A stretch of 57,783 nucleotides of DNA from JBHIBD01 sp046758865 (GTDB lineage: Bacteria > Planctomycetota > Brocadiia > Brocadiales > Bathyanammoxibiaceae). The translations under genes were made by a program, and so were the position numbers. The notes under the pieces were generated by a model that was not told the origin of the DNA, did not search any database, and saw nothing but the letters and a program-made list of their open reading frames with translations. Below are positions 49,270 to 57,457 of the stretch, in pieces. The DNA lies in assembly GCA_046758865.1 (NCBI GenBank), contig JBHIBD010000004.1, positions 1 through 57,783 of the forward strand, given 5' to 3'. Position 1 is the stretch's first letter. Each line of letters opens with the position of its first letter.

Positions 49270-50052
49270 ATGCCTAAGGTAAAGGCCCTAGTGCTTCGCA
49301 CGGCTGGAACTAATTGTGATTGGGAAACGGAATACGCCCTTAAAAAGGTGGGGGCAGAGGCCAATCGCATCCACATAAACAGGCTCCTGGAGAAAAGGGA
49401 CCTACTTCGCAGCTACCATATCTTCGTTCTGCCGGGCGGATTCACCTACGGCGATGACATAGCCGCAGGGAAGATATTGGCCAATCTACTGCGATTCCAC
49501 CTGGAAGAGAACATAAGAGAATTCCTCCAGGAAGGAAAGCTTATTATGGGTATTTGCAACGGCTTTCAGGCCCTTGTGAAAAGCCGCCTCCTGCCCGCCC
49601 TGGATAGCGGTACCCAGGAGGCAACCCTTACATTCAACGATTCAAACAGGTTTGAGGCCCGATGGGTACACCTCAGGGCCTGTTCCGGAAAATCCGTATA
49701 TGTAAAGGAGGGGGAGCTGCTTTATCTGCCAGTTGCACATGCAGAAGGTAAATTTATGACCAGAGACAAGGGAGTACTGGATAGGTTGGGGAATTCTTCC
49801 CAAATAATCTTCAAGTATGTAAATGAAAAAGGGGAGTGTGCAGGATACCCTTATAATCCTAACGGCTCCGTGGATGGTATAGCAGGGGTATGCGACCCTA
49901 CGGGGCGTATCCTCGGGATGATGCCACACCCAGAGCGATACATTGAACCCATGCAACACCCCCGCTGGCAGAGAGAAGACGGGGGGGAAGAACCCCACGG
50001 GACGTTGATATTCAAAAATGCAGTAAAATACGTCAAAAAAAATCTTCTATAG
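49270..50052 (+). CDS. purQ: Phosphoribosylformylglycinamidine synthase glutaminase subunit
   Basis: PurQ releases ammonia from glutamine for PurL. It starts MPKVKALVLRTAGTNCDWET, the family start; the class I glutaminase has nucleophile Cys in MGICNGFQALV (about 97), and the catalytic His and Glu in MPHPERYIEP. VLPGGFTYGDDIAAGKI, ARWVHLRA and YPYNPNGSVDGIAGVCDPTGRILGMM are further hallmarks. Length 260 fits the longer PurQ form. The upstream frame from 49147 runs through a promoter and is not used. nuoE begins 16 bp after its stop. Confidence 0.96.
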   Translation: MPKVKALVLRTAGTNCDWETEYALKKVGAEANRIHINRLLEKRDLLRSYHIFVLPGGFTYGDDIAAGKILANLLRFHLEENIREFLQEGKLIMGICNGFQALVKSRLLPALDSGTQEATLTFNDSNRFEARWVHLRACSGKSVYVKEGELLYLPVAHAEGKFMTRDKGVLDRLGNSSQIIFKYVNEKGECAGYPYNPNGSVDGIAGVCDPTGRILGMMPHPERYIEPMQHPRWQREDGGEEPHGTLIFKNAVKYVKKNLL

Positions 50053-50068
50053 AGATGAGTAGACACCG

Positions 50069-50626
50069 ATGAAGAAAGAAATACTAACTAAAGAACCGCC
50101 TATAGACCTGAAGATACTTGAGCAGGAAATCACCAATTTAAACCATAAGCTCACATCTGGAGACCTCATAGCCCTCCTACAGAAAACACAAGATGCCTAC
50201 GGGTTCCTCCCCAGGGCAGCCCTGGAACTCATATCCAGAGAGACCACTATCTCCTTAACCAGAGTCTTTGGAGTAGCCACCTTCTACTCCCAATTCTCCT
50301 TCATACCCAAGGGAAAGTACACCATTAGGGTTTGCAACGGGACGGCCTGCCACGTGAGGGGCGCCGACGGGGTGATGGAGGAGCTGGAGCGCAACCTTGG
50401 CATAAAGGAAGGCGAGACCACCAAAGACCTGAAATTCACCTTGCAATCAGTAGCCTGTCTTGGCACCTGTGCCTTAGGCCCAATAGTGGTAGTGGGAAGC
50501 AGCATAAAATCTGGGACGTGTTGTGACGTACCTTTTGGGCAAAAGGTGGCCCTGGGCGACAAGTTCTATGGACAGGTAGCGCCTGAAAAGGTGGAGGAGA
50601 TTCTAGAGCGTTATAAAGAGGTGTAA
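50069..50626 (+). CDS. nuoE: NADH dehydrogenase / hydrogenase 24-kDa [2Fe-2S] subunit (NuoE/HydA-partner type)
   Basis: The 185-residue protein has an N-terminal helical bundle (LLQKTQDAYGFLPRAALELISRETTISLTRVFGVATFYSQF) and a thioredoxin-like domain with Cys in VCNGTACHVRG and VACLGTCALGPIVVV, four ligands for one [2Fe-2S] cluster. NuoE, HoxE and HydC share this design. Together with the 50630 gene it forms the NADH-binding unit of complex I, NAD-linked hydrogenase or formate dehydrogenase. No nuoG or other partner follows, so the complex is not determined. It is 3 bp before the next gene. Confidence 0.9.
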   Translation: MKKEILTKEPPIDLKILEQEITNLNHKLTSGDLIALLQKTQDAYGFLPRAALELISRETTISLTRVFGVATFYSQFSFIPKGKYTIRVCNGTACHVRGADGVMEELERNLGIKEGETTKDLKFTLQSVACLGTCALGPIVVVGSSIKSGTCCDVPFGQKVALGDKFYGQVAPEKVEEILERYKEV

Positions 50627-50629
50627 CCC

Positions 50630-52354
50630 GTGGATAGACTGACCTCCATAGAGGCACTACAGGCACTGAGGAAAAAACTTAAGAGAGAACAAGATACCGA
50701 TAAAAGACCCACTGTAGTGGTCTGCGGTGGAACGGGCTGCGAGACATTTGGGGGTGAGGCCCTTTCCGAGACCTTCGAAGATTTGGTAGAAAAACGCCAG
50801 CTCCAGGACAAGGTAAGGCTAAAAAAAACAGGGTGTCAAGGCCTCTGTGAGCGGGGACCACTAGTTAATATCTTGCCCAGGAAAATCTTCTACCAAAAGG
50901 TAAAGGAGCAAGATGCCTCCAATATACTCGAAGAGACGATACTGAATGGTGATGTAATACAGAAACTCCTCTACACTGACCCAAATACAAACAAAAAGAT
51001 TCCTTACCAACAAGACATACCTTTCTACAAGAAGCAGTTCCGCATAGTGTTGAAGCATAACGGCATTATAGACCCTATGGAGATTACCGACTACATCGCC
51101 GTCGGCGGGTACGCTTCTCTGGAAAAGGTGCTGACAAAGATGACTCCAGAGAATGTAATTAAAGAGATAACAAATTCGGGTCTCAGGGGTAGAGGCGGTG
51201 CCGGATTTAGCACGGGGAAAAAATGGGGATTCGTCAGAAATGCACCTGGAGATAGAAAGTATGTGATATGCAACGGAGATGAGGGAGACCCTGGGGCCTT
51301 TATGGACAGGTCCGTCCTGGAGGGTAACCCTCACCTTGTAATCGAAGGCATGCTGATAGCAGCCTACGCCATGGGTGCGCAGGAGGGCTTCTTCTACGTA
51401 CGCGCCGAGTACCCGCTTGCTGTCAACCACGTGGAGACAGCCATCCAACAGGCCAGGGACCTGGGCCTACTGGGGGAAAATATACTGGGCTCTAACCTAA
51501 GCATTGGTTTGAAGATAAAGCAGGGGGCTGGGGCCTTTGTCTGTGGAGAAGAAACAGCACTTATAGCCTCTATAGAGGGCAAAAGGGGGATGCCTCGCAC
51601 ACGCCCACCTTACCCGGCAATCTCCGGGCTGTGGGGAAGGCCCACCTGTATAAACAATGTGGAGACGCTGGCCAATATACCCACAATAATTGAGAAGGGG
51701 GCAAAGTGGTTCAGCAGCATTGGGACTAAGGGCAGTAAAGGTACAAAGATATTCGCCCTGGCAGGCAACGTCAGGAACACCGGACTGATAGAGGTCCCCA
51801 TGGGCACCACACTAAGGGAGATAGTCTTTGACATAGGGGGTGGCATCGCCCGCAAAAGGAATTTTAAGGCCGCACAGATTGGCGGCCCTTCAGGCGGTTG
51901 CGTACCCATGGAGTATCTGGACACACCCATTGATTATGAGTCCCTTCAAGAGGTGGGCGCCATCATGGGCTCTGGGGGCCTCGTTGTCATGGACGAGAAG
52001 GCATCTATGGCGGAGATGGCCCGATATTTTATAAGCTTCGTGCAGGACGAGTCCTGTGGAAAATGTGTCCCCTGTAGAATAGGCACCAGAAGGATGCTGG
52101 AAATCCTTACCCGCATAGTCCACGGTGAAGGAAGAGATGGAGATGTAGAATTACTCTCTGAACTAGCCACCCGGATAAAAGAGACATCCCTCTGTGGCCT
52201 GGGACAGACCGGCCCCAACCCTGTCCTGTCAACAATCAGGCACTTTAGGCATGAGTACGACGCCCTAATCAAGGGCGAAGCCCTGGAAAAGACCCGAAAG
52301 GCACCTGAGCCAGCAAGGGCCACCGAGGTATCCAGCGCCTCAAAGAGGTCATAA
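50630..52354 (+). CDS. nuoF: NADH-binding flavoprotein subunit with N-terminal thioredoxin-like [2Fe-2S] domain (NuoF/HoxF/HydB type)
   Basis: Residues about 24-115 are a second [2Fe-2S] thioredoxin-like domain (VVVCGGTGCETFGGE...KTGCQGLCERGPLVNI). Residues 150-510 form the 51-kDa core with NADH site GRGGAGFSTGKKWGF and FMN site NGDEGDPGAFMDRSVLEGNPH. The [4Fe-4S] site SCGKCVPCRIGTRRML and final Cys in SLCGLGQTGPNP come next. Nuo-type NuoF (about 430 residues) lacks the extra N-terminal domain; it is typical for HoxF/HydB and NAD-linked formate dehydrogenases. The C-terminal ferredoxin pair of HydB is absent. Its stop shares one base with the next start. Confidence 0.92.
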   Translation: MDRLTSIEALQALRKKLKREQDTDKRPTVVVCGGTGCETFGGEALSETFEDLVEKRQLQDKVRLKKTGCQGLCERGPLVNILPRKIFYQKVKEQDASNILEETILNGDVIQKLLYTDPNTNKKIPYQQDIPFYKKQFRIVLKHNGIIDPMEITDYIAVGGYASLEKVLTKMTPENVIKEITNSGLRGRGGAGFSTGKKWGFVRNAPGDRKYVICNGDEGDPGAFMDRSVLEGNPHLVIEGMLIAAYAMGAQEGFFYVRAEYPLAVNHVETAIQQARDLGLLGENILGSNLSIGLKIKQGAGAFVCGEETALIASIEGKRGMPRTRPPYPAISGLWGRPTCINNVETLANIPTIIEKGAKWFSSIGTKGSKGTKIFALAGNVRNTGLIEVPMGTTLREIVFDIGGGIARKRNFKAAQIGGPSGGCVPMEYLDTPIDYESLQEVGAIMGSGGLVVMDEKASMAEMARYFISFVQDESCGKCVPCRIGTRRMLEILTRIVHGEGRDGDVELLSELATRIKETSLCGLGQTGPNPVLSTIRHFRHEYDALIKGEALEKTRKAPEPARATEVSSASKRS

Positions 52355-53007
52355 TGAAGATTATTTCTGTAGCAGGCACTAGCAGTGAAACCGGCAAGAC
52401 CACCGTTGGGGCCTTTATTATAAAGGCCTTCGGTAATATCTGCGCACTAAAGATTACTGTCCGTCATGATGGAGCATGCCCCAGGGACAAAGATAACTCC
52501 TGCGACGGCTGTTCATCCGTGGGGAACTCCCCATTCAGGATAATCACAGACCCTGTGATTCTTGCAGCGCCGGGCAAGGATACTGCCAAGTATATTGAGG
52601 CAGGTGCCCCAAGGGCGGTGTGGCTTCAGACACCTACGGAATGCGCCAAAGAGGGTATAAACAAGGCCCTGAGGCTTTTCGATGACAAGGCCTGGGTACT
52701 GATTGAGGGAAACAGGTTCCTAACCATCGAAGACGCAGACATAGCAATCATGGTTGTCTCCCCTGATTTAGGGAAGATAAAGCACTCAGCGATGGAAGTG
52801 TTTGAGAAGATTAATCTGTTTGTCATAAACAAACGACCTGGCCATCAAGAAGAGCTCCTTGCATCCACAAAGGCACGGCTAAGATCTATGGGCTGCAAGA
52901 CACCCATAATAGTCCTTGACCCATACAACCCAGAGCCAATCGCACAGGAGATGCTGCTAGAGCAGATTAGAGAGGCGCTTAACCTTCCTGTGGGTATGAC
53001 ATCGTAA
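52354..53007 (+). CDS. P-loop NTPase of MobB-like type, function unknown
   Basis: The 217-residue protein opens with IISVAGTSSETGKTTVGAFIIKAF, a Walker A loop of the SIMIBI/MobB type (SSETGKTT). A Cys cluster follows in HDGACPRDKDNSCDGCSSVGN (residues about 43-56), possibly metal-binding. Later AWVLIEGNRFLTIEDADIAIMVVSP resembles Walker B plus a switch of nucleotide-dependent maturases. Its ATG shares a base with the TAA of nuoF, so it is tightly coupled to the NADH unit. Such order would suit a cofactor-insertion or maturation factor for the NAD-linked complex; this is inference. Confidence 0.72.
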   Translation: MKIISVAGTSSETGKTTVGAFIIKAFGNICALKITVRHDGACPRDKDNSCDGCSSVGNSPFRIITDPVILAAPGKDTAKYIEAGAPRAVWLQTPTECAKEGINKALRLFDDKAWVLIEGNRFLTIEDADIAIMVVSPDLGKIKHSAMEVFEKINLFVINKRPGHQEELLASTKARLRSMGCKTPIIVLDPYNPEPIAQEMLLEQIREALNLPVGMTS

Positions 53008-53039
53008 AGCCCTTTTGCTCTTCTATAAAGAAAGGTAAA

Positions 53040-54770
53040 ATGGAAAAAAGATGGACACATCAGCTTCTCGACAAAGAGCTTCAGGGCCGTCTTGCCTCCA
53101 GCCTACATATCTCACCACTCCTGGCACGACTGTTGATCAACCGAGGGATAAACGACCCTGACTCTGCCCACGCCTTTCTCCAACCAAAGATGACATACCT
53201 CTCAAACCCCATCGAACACCCAGAAATGGAAAAGGCCGCCAGACGGCTGGCAAAGGCAGTAAAAACTGGTGAGAGAATAGCCATATACGGCGATTACGAT
53301 GTAGATGGCGTAACAAGCACTGCACTCCTTCTGCAGTTTTTTAATCTCGTCAAGGCGAACATAACCTGGTACATACCTCAGAGGATAGATGAAGGTTACG
53401 GGCTGAACCAAGAGGCTATAGAGAGACTGGCGATGGATGGTGTAAAAGTAATAGTTACTGTAGACTGTGGTATTACATCCATAAGGGAAGCCGATATACT
53501 CAAGGCTAAGGGCATAGACCTTATAATTACTGACCACCACGAACCAGGAAGCCACCTTCCCGAGGCCCTAGCCATAATAAACCCGAAACTACCTGACTCT
53601 GGCTATACATTTCGGGAGTTTTCAGGGGCAGGACTTGCGTTTAAGTTGTGCTGGGCCCTGGCAAAGGTATTTTCAACGCAGAAAAGGGTAACACCACAGT
53701 TCAGGGCATTTTTACTGGAGGACGCCATGGGGTTAGCGGCCCTTGGCACCATAGCGGACTCAGTCCCCCTGATGGGTGAAAACCGCATCCTAGCCAAGTA
53801 CGGTCTGGAATCCCTGAACAAATCTACGCACCCGGGAATCCGAGCACTTAAAGAGGTCTCAGACCTGGCCCGCCCCACCCTTAGTCACAGGGATATAGAA
53901 TTTAGACTGGGCCCTAGACTAAACGCAGCAGGAAGACTCTGGACTGCAGCTTTTAGTCTAGAACTATTAACCACACAGCACCCGGATAAGGCGAAAAGAC
54001 TTGCCAAGCATCTCGAAGATTATAACCGTAAGAGACAAAAGATTCAGGCTGAGATACTAGATTCTACCAAAGAGAAGATCGAAAAAGAGGTAGACCTTGA
54101 TTCAACCTGGGTTTTTGTCCTGGCCAGTGAGTCGTGGCACCCAGGGGTAGTTGGAATCGTTGCTTCCCGGCTGGTAGAGGAATTTCACAGACCAACGATT
54201 ATAATAGCCATACACGGTAGCGAGGGACATGGCTCAGCCCGTTCAGTGCCGGGATTTCACCTACCAGCAGCGCTGGAGGCATCCAGGAGTAAACTTATAT
54301 CATTCGGTGGACATTCCCAAGCCGCCGGCCTCAAAATAAAGAAAGAAGACGTAGATGACTTTAGACACTTGATAAATCAGTTTGCCTCTGCTGGTCTGAG
54401 GAAAGAAGACCTTCAGCCCACGCTTCACACAGACGGTGAGCTGCCACTAAAGGATATCTCCATCCCACAGGTGCAAGAACTGAAACACCTTGTACCACAC
54501 GGAGAGGGCAATCCAGAACCACTTTTTGTTGCGGGTGGGCTGCAGGTCGCTGGCCAACCGTACAGGGTGGGAGGCCAATCAGGGCGACACCTCAGCCTCT
54601 ACCTGTGCCAGGAGGACGTCTCCTTCAGGGCCATAGCCTACGGTATGGGGGATATGCTTCCACGAATAGAACAACATTCTGGACCAATATCTGTTGCCTT
54701 CGTACCTAGAATCTCTTATTGGAGAGACGAGGCTATAGAGCTTGATGTAAAAGCTATACGGTTTGATTAA
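53040..54770 (+). CDS. recJ: Single-stranded-DNA exonuclease RecJ
   Basis: RecJ is a 5'-3' exonuclease in mismatch and recombination repair. DHH phosphoesterase motifs: RIAIYGDYDVDGVTSTALLLQF (motif I), VIVTVDCGITSIREAD (II), LIITDHHEPGSHLPEALAIINPKL (III, DHH), then DAMGLAALGTIADSVPLMGENR (IV). The DHHA1 domain has HPGVVGIVASRLVEEFHRPTIIIA, GSARSVPGFHLPAAL and SFGGHSQAAGLKI. The C-terminal OB part continues to the end. Length 576 is normal. The start lies 32 bp after the P-loop gene with AAAGG upstream. Confidence 0.96.
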   Translation: MEKRWTHQLLDKELQGRLASSLHISPLLARLLINRGINDPDSAHAFLQPKMTYLSNPIEHPEMEKAARRLAKAVKTGERIAIYGDYDVDGVTSTALLLQFFNLVKANITWYIPQRIDEGYGLNQEAIERLAMDGVKVIVTVDCGITSIREADILKAKGIDLIITDHHEPGSHLPEALAIINPKLPDSGYTFREFSGAGLAFKLCWALAKVFSTQKRVTPQFRAFLLEDAMGLAALGTIADSVPLMGENRILAKYGLESLNKSTHPGIRALKEVSDLARPTLSHRDIEFRLGPRLNAAGRLWTAAFSLELLTTQHPDKAKRLAKHLEDYNRKRQKIQAEILDSTKEKIEKEVDLDSTWVFVLASESWHPGVVGIVASRLVEEFHRPTIIIAIHGSEGHGSARSVPGFHLPAALEASRSKLISFGGHSQAAGLKIKKEDVDDFRHLINQFASAGLRKEDLQPTLHTDGELPLKDISIPQVQELKHLVPHGEGNPEPLFVAGGLQVAGQPYRVGGQSGRHLSLYLCQEDVSFRAIAYGMGDMLPRIEQHSGPISVAFVPRISYWRDEAIELDVKAIRFD

Positions 54771-54790
54771 ATCAGGAAAGGGGTGGAAAC

Positions 54791-55261
54791 ATGACCATCG
54801 CACGAAAATTGAAGGAATACCTGGACGAGAACAAGGTGCCGTATAAGGTGGCTACACATCAGGAGGTATATACTGCTCAGGAGGTGGCTGCAAGCCTACA
54901 TGTCCCGGGCAAGAACCTCGTAAAAGTGGTAATAATAAAGACCAAAGATAAGTATGTCATGGCAGTGCTATCAGCCGACCGTAAGGTAAACGTCGAGAAG
55001 GTACGGGCGCTGCTACACGACCCGGAGGCTAGACTCGCAACAGAGGGGGAATTCAAGAACCTGTTTCCAGACTGTGATGTGGGGGCCATGCCACCCTTCG
55101 GAAATCTGTACAACACAGGGGTATACGTAGACAAATCCCTTGCAGAGGACGAGGAGATAGTCTTCCAGGCAGGCAGCCACGTTGAGACCCTAGAGATGAA
55201 GTACAAGGACTTTGATCGACTGGTCGGACCAGAAGTGGTTGATTTCGGACAACATCTATAG
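54791..55261 (+). CDS. YbaK/ProX-type aminoacyl-tRNA deacylase
   Basis: The protein matches the YbaK/EbsC fold: IARKLKEYLDENKVPYKVATHQEVYTAQEVAASLHVPGKNLVKVVIIKTKDKYVMAVLSADRKVN, with the conserved substrate-positioning Lys in VKVVIIK, and later ATEGEFKNLFPDCDVGAMPPFGNLYNTGVYVD. YbaK removes Cys from mischarged Cys-tRNA(Pro); relatives edit Ala- or Ser-tRNA. The exact substrate is unclear (this sub-branch is also called YeaK/ProXp-like). Length 156 is typical. It is 20 bp after recJ and 12 bp before selD. Confidence 0.88.
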   Translation: MTIARKLKEYLDENKVPYKVATHQEVYTAQEVAASLHVPGKNLVKVVIIKTKDKYVMAVLSADRKVNVEKVRALLHDPEARLATEGEFKNLFPDCDVGAMPPFGNLYNTGVYVDKSLAEDEEIVFQAGSHVETLEMKYKDFDRLVGPEVVDFGQHL

Positions 55262-55273
55262 GAGAAAATCCTT

Positions 55274-56320
55274 ATGGCAGAAAAAAAACGCCTGACGGAT
55301 TACGCCACCTGCGGGGGCTGAGCAGGCAAGGTACCCATGGAATGCATGGCAGGTGTGCTGGCTGGTTTACCGGAATTTCCCGATGGCAACCTCCTTGTAG
55401 GACCAAAGACCTTTGACGACGCCGGGGTATTCCAGGTTAACGACCAACTAGCACTGGTGCAGACCCTTGATTTCTTCACGCCCATAGTGGATGACCCCTA
55501 CGACTATGGCCAGATAGCCGCCGCTAATGCCCTCAGTGATGTATATGCCATGGGAGGGATGCCTCTCACGGCGATGAACATTCTCACCTTCCCCACAAGG
55601 GAGGTTGACACTCATACCATCACACAGATACTAAAAGGCGGGGCAGATAAGGTTCATGAGGCGGGTGCTGTAATCGTTGGAGGTCACACCCTACAGGATT
55701 CAGAGATAAAGTACGGCCTTTCTGTCACTGGCCTTGTTCATCCTAAGAGGGTGATTAAGAACTCGGAAATAAGGCCGGACGATGCAATCATACTGACAAA
55801 ACCTCTAGGGGGCGGACTTATTATCTCGGCCCTAAAGGCCGGTGAGGCCCGAGAAAAAGAGGTGGCCGCGATGATTGCCGTGATGAAGACCCTTAACAGG
55901 GCCGCCTCCGAGGTGATGATTGAGCTGGGTGTGAGTGCCTGCACCGACATCACCGGGTTTGGCTTTCTGGGCCATGCCTATGAGATGGCCCTGATGAGCA
56001 AGGTAACACTGTCATTCTCAGCCCGGAAGATACCCTTCCTGCCAGGCTCCCTGCGACATGCAAAGATGGGGCTGATGCCGGGTGCATCGGTACTTAACAA
56101 GGGATACCTCTCAGGCAACATCAAAGTAGAGGGTGGCGTCTCGGAAGACCTCCTTGAGGTACTCTTTGATGCCCAGACCTCGGGCGGGCTTTTGGTGGCC
56201 CTCCCTGGGGATAAGGCAGACTCCTTCCTAAAAAGACTTGACGAAAAAGGTGTTAGAGGTGCCGCCATCGTTGGGAAGACACTCGAAATGGAGCAGCTTC
56301 CGCTAAAAGTAAAACCTTGA
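55274..56320 (+). CDS. selD: Selenide, water dikinase (selenophosphate synthetase) containing selenocysteine
   Basis: SelD makes selenophosphate from selenide and ATP. The ATG at 55274, 9 bp after AGGAG, opens MAEKKRLTDYATCGG, then an in-frame TGA (55319-55321, residue 16), then AGKVPMECMAGVLAGLPEF. In SelD this position is the active-site Cys or Sec of the CxxG(C/U) loop, so the UGA must encode selenocysteine. GPKTFDDAGVFQV, VQTLDFFTPIVDDPYDYGQIAAANALSDVYAMGG, VGGHTLQDSEIKYGLSVTGL, CTDITGFGFLGHAYEM and TSGGLLVALP complete the family (348 residues). A stem-loop follows the UGA. It implies that the organism has SelA, SelB and tRNA-Sec elsewhere. Confidence 0.95.
55319..55349 (+). promoter_or_regulatory. 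UGA selenocysteine codon and putative bacterial SECIS hairpin
   Basis: The UGA at 55319-55321 is followed 13 nt later by a small hairpin (CCATG 55335-55339, loop GAATG, CATGG 55345-55349). The loop starts about 18 nt after the UGA, inside the normal window for a bSECIS bound by SelB. The stem is short, so details are tentative. Confidence 0.6.
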
Positions 56321-56388
56321 TGGCATGGAAGATGCTTCTATAGTCTTGCGTGAAAATGCTATACATCTAGTTCCGTAAAAACACCTCT

Positions 56389-57138
56389 ATGCAAAATGAA
56401 TTCAAGGCACTACCTCCCCTTATAGCACTCCTGTGCCTACTCGCCTGCCTAGAAACAGAAACGGCCTGCGGACTCAAGGAAGACCTAAGAGGTTATGATG
56501 ACGAGATTTACACGCAGGAACGGGCCAGGATGGTGGAGAAACAAATCAAGGCCAGGGGTGTTAAAGACGCACGAGTGATTGAGGCCATGCTGTCTGTACC
56601 GAGGCATCTATTTGTCCCCGAACGCCAGAGGATACACAGTTACGAAGATAGGCCCCTGCCCATAGGCTCCGGACAGACCATCTCCCAGCCCTATATAGTT
56701 GCCTTCATGACAGAACTCCTTGAACTGGACGAAGACGATACCGTGTTAGAGGTGGGCACAGGCTCGGGCTATCAGGCAGCCGTCCTCGCCGAGATTGTAA
56801 AAAAGGTCTTCACAATAGAAATAAAGGAGCGGTTAGGACTACTTGCCAAAGAGAGACTCAAGTCGATGGGCTACGCAAATATAGACGTACACATTGGCGA
56901 CGGTTATAACGGGCTTCCCGACGAGGCCCCATTCAACGCTATTATTGTCACCGCCGCTGCCGCCCATATCCCCGAACCCCTTATCAAACAATTAAGGCCA
57001 GGGGGGCGGATGGTCATTCCAGTGGGCAGACCCTATGGGCACCAGAGTTTGGTCATTGTAACAAAAAAAGAAGACGGCGAAATACGGAAGGAAATAACAC
57101 TCCCAGTGCTCTTTGTACCACTGCTGAGGGAGAGGTAA
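56389..57138 (+). CDS. pcm: Protein-L-isoaspartate O-methyltransferase, apparently exported
   Basis: PCMT repairs isoaspartyl residues by SAM-dependent methylation. The core matches: ARMVEKQIKARGVKDARVIEAMLSVPRHLFVPE, then IGSGQTISQPYIVAFMTELLEL (the GQTISQP motif), and VLEVGTGSGYQAAVLAEIV (SAM motif I). Next come VHIGDGYNGLPDEAPFNAIIVTAAA and RPGGRMVIPVG. A hydrophobic N-terminal stretch of about 28 residues (MQNEFKALPPLIALLCLLACLETETACG), with Cys, looks like a signal peptide or lipoprotein signal, absent from cytoplasmic PCMT. No SAM is expected outside the cytoplasm, so this is unusual but recurs in some bacteria. The alternative is a membrane-anchored form facing inward. Confidence 0.9.
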   Translation: MQNEFKALPPLIALLCLLACLETETACGLKEDLRGYDDEIYTQERARMVEKQIKARGVKDARVIEAMLSVPRHLFVPERQRIHSYEDRPLPIGSGQTISQPYIVAFMTELLELDEDDTVLEVGTGSGYQAAVLAEIVKKVFTIEIKERLGLLAKERLKSMGYANIDVHIGDGYNGLPDEAPFNAIIVTAAAAHIPEPLIKQLRPGGRMVIPVGRPYGHQSLVIVTKKEDGEIRKEITLPVLFVPLLRER

Positions 57139-57203
57139 TTTAGTTCACTTCAGGTGCAAAATAGCATAATGAGGGCTCTGGAAAAAGGTTGTCATACCCT
57201 GGT

Positions 57204-57278
57204 GTCATTGCGAGCGAAGCGAAGCAATCTCTTAAACACACATGAGATTGCTTCGTCGCTTTCTCTCCTCGCAATGAC
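57204..57278. repeat. GTCATTGCGAG...CTCGCAATGAC palindromic element
   Basis: The ends GTCATTGCGAG (57204-57214) and CTCGCAATGAC (57268-57278) flank GAAGCAATCTC and GAGATTGCTTC. It is the cleanest copy of the GTCATTGCGAG type; others are at 777, 2062 and 39111. Confidence 0.75.
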
Positions 57279-57315
57279 GGCTCTGTCTGGTATTTACATC
57301 GGTTTCGTGGTATAT

Positions 57316-57368
57316 GTCATTCCGCACTTGATGCGGAATCTATGGATTCCCGCTTTAGCGGGAATGAC
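57316..57368. repeat. GTCATTCCGC...GGGAATGAC palindromic element
   Basis: GTCATTCCGC (57316-57325), then ATGCGGAATC and GGATTCCCGC, ending GCGGGAATGAC (to 57368). It shares only the terminal GTCATT/AATGAC with its neighbours at 57204 and 7217. Confidence 0.7.
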
Positions 57369-57376
57369 ATAGACCC

Positions 57377-57402
57377 TGTAGCGTCCGATCTCCGTATCGG
57401 AC
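57377..57402. repeat. TGTAGCG cassette fragment with GTCCGAT hairpin
   Basis: TGTAGCGTCCGAT (57377-57389), loop CTCCGT, ATCGGAC (57396-57402). It is the left half of the cassette type at 2222. Confidence 0.6.
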
Positions 57403-57457
57403 AACTCAAGAAAGACACCCAGGGCCTTTTTCAGAGGTCTCAAACGTTACAAACACG

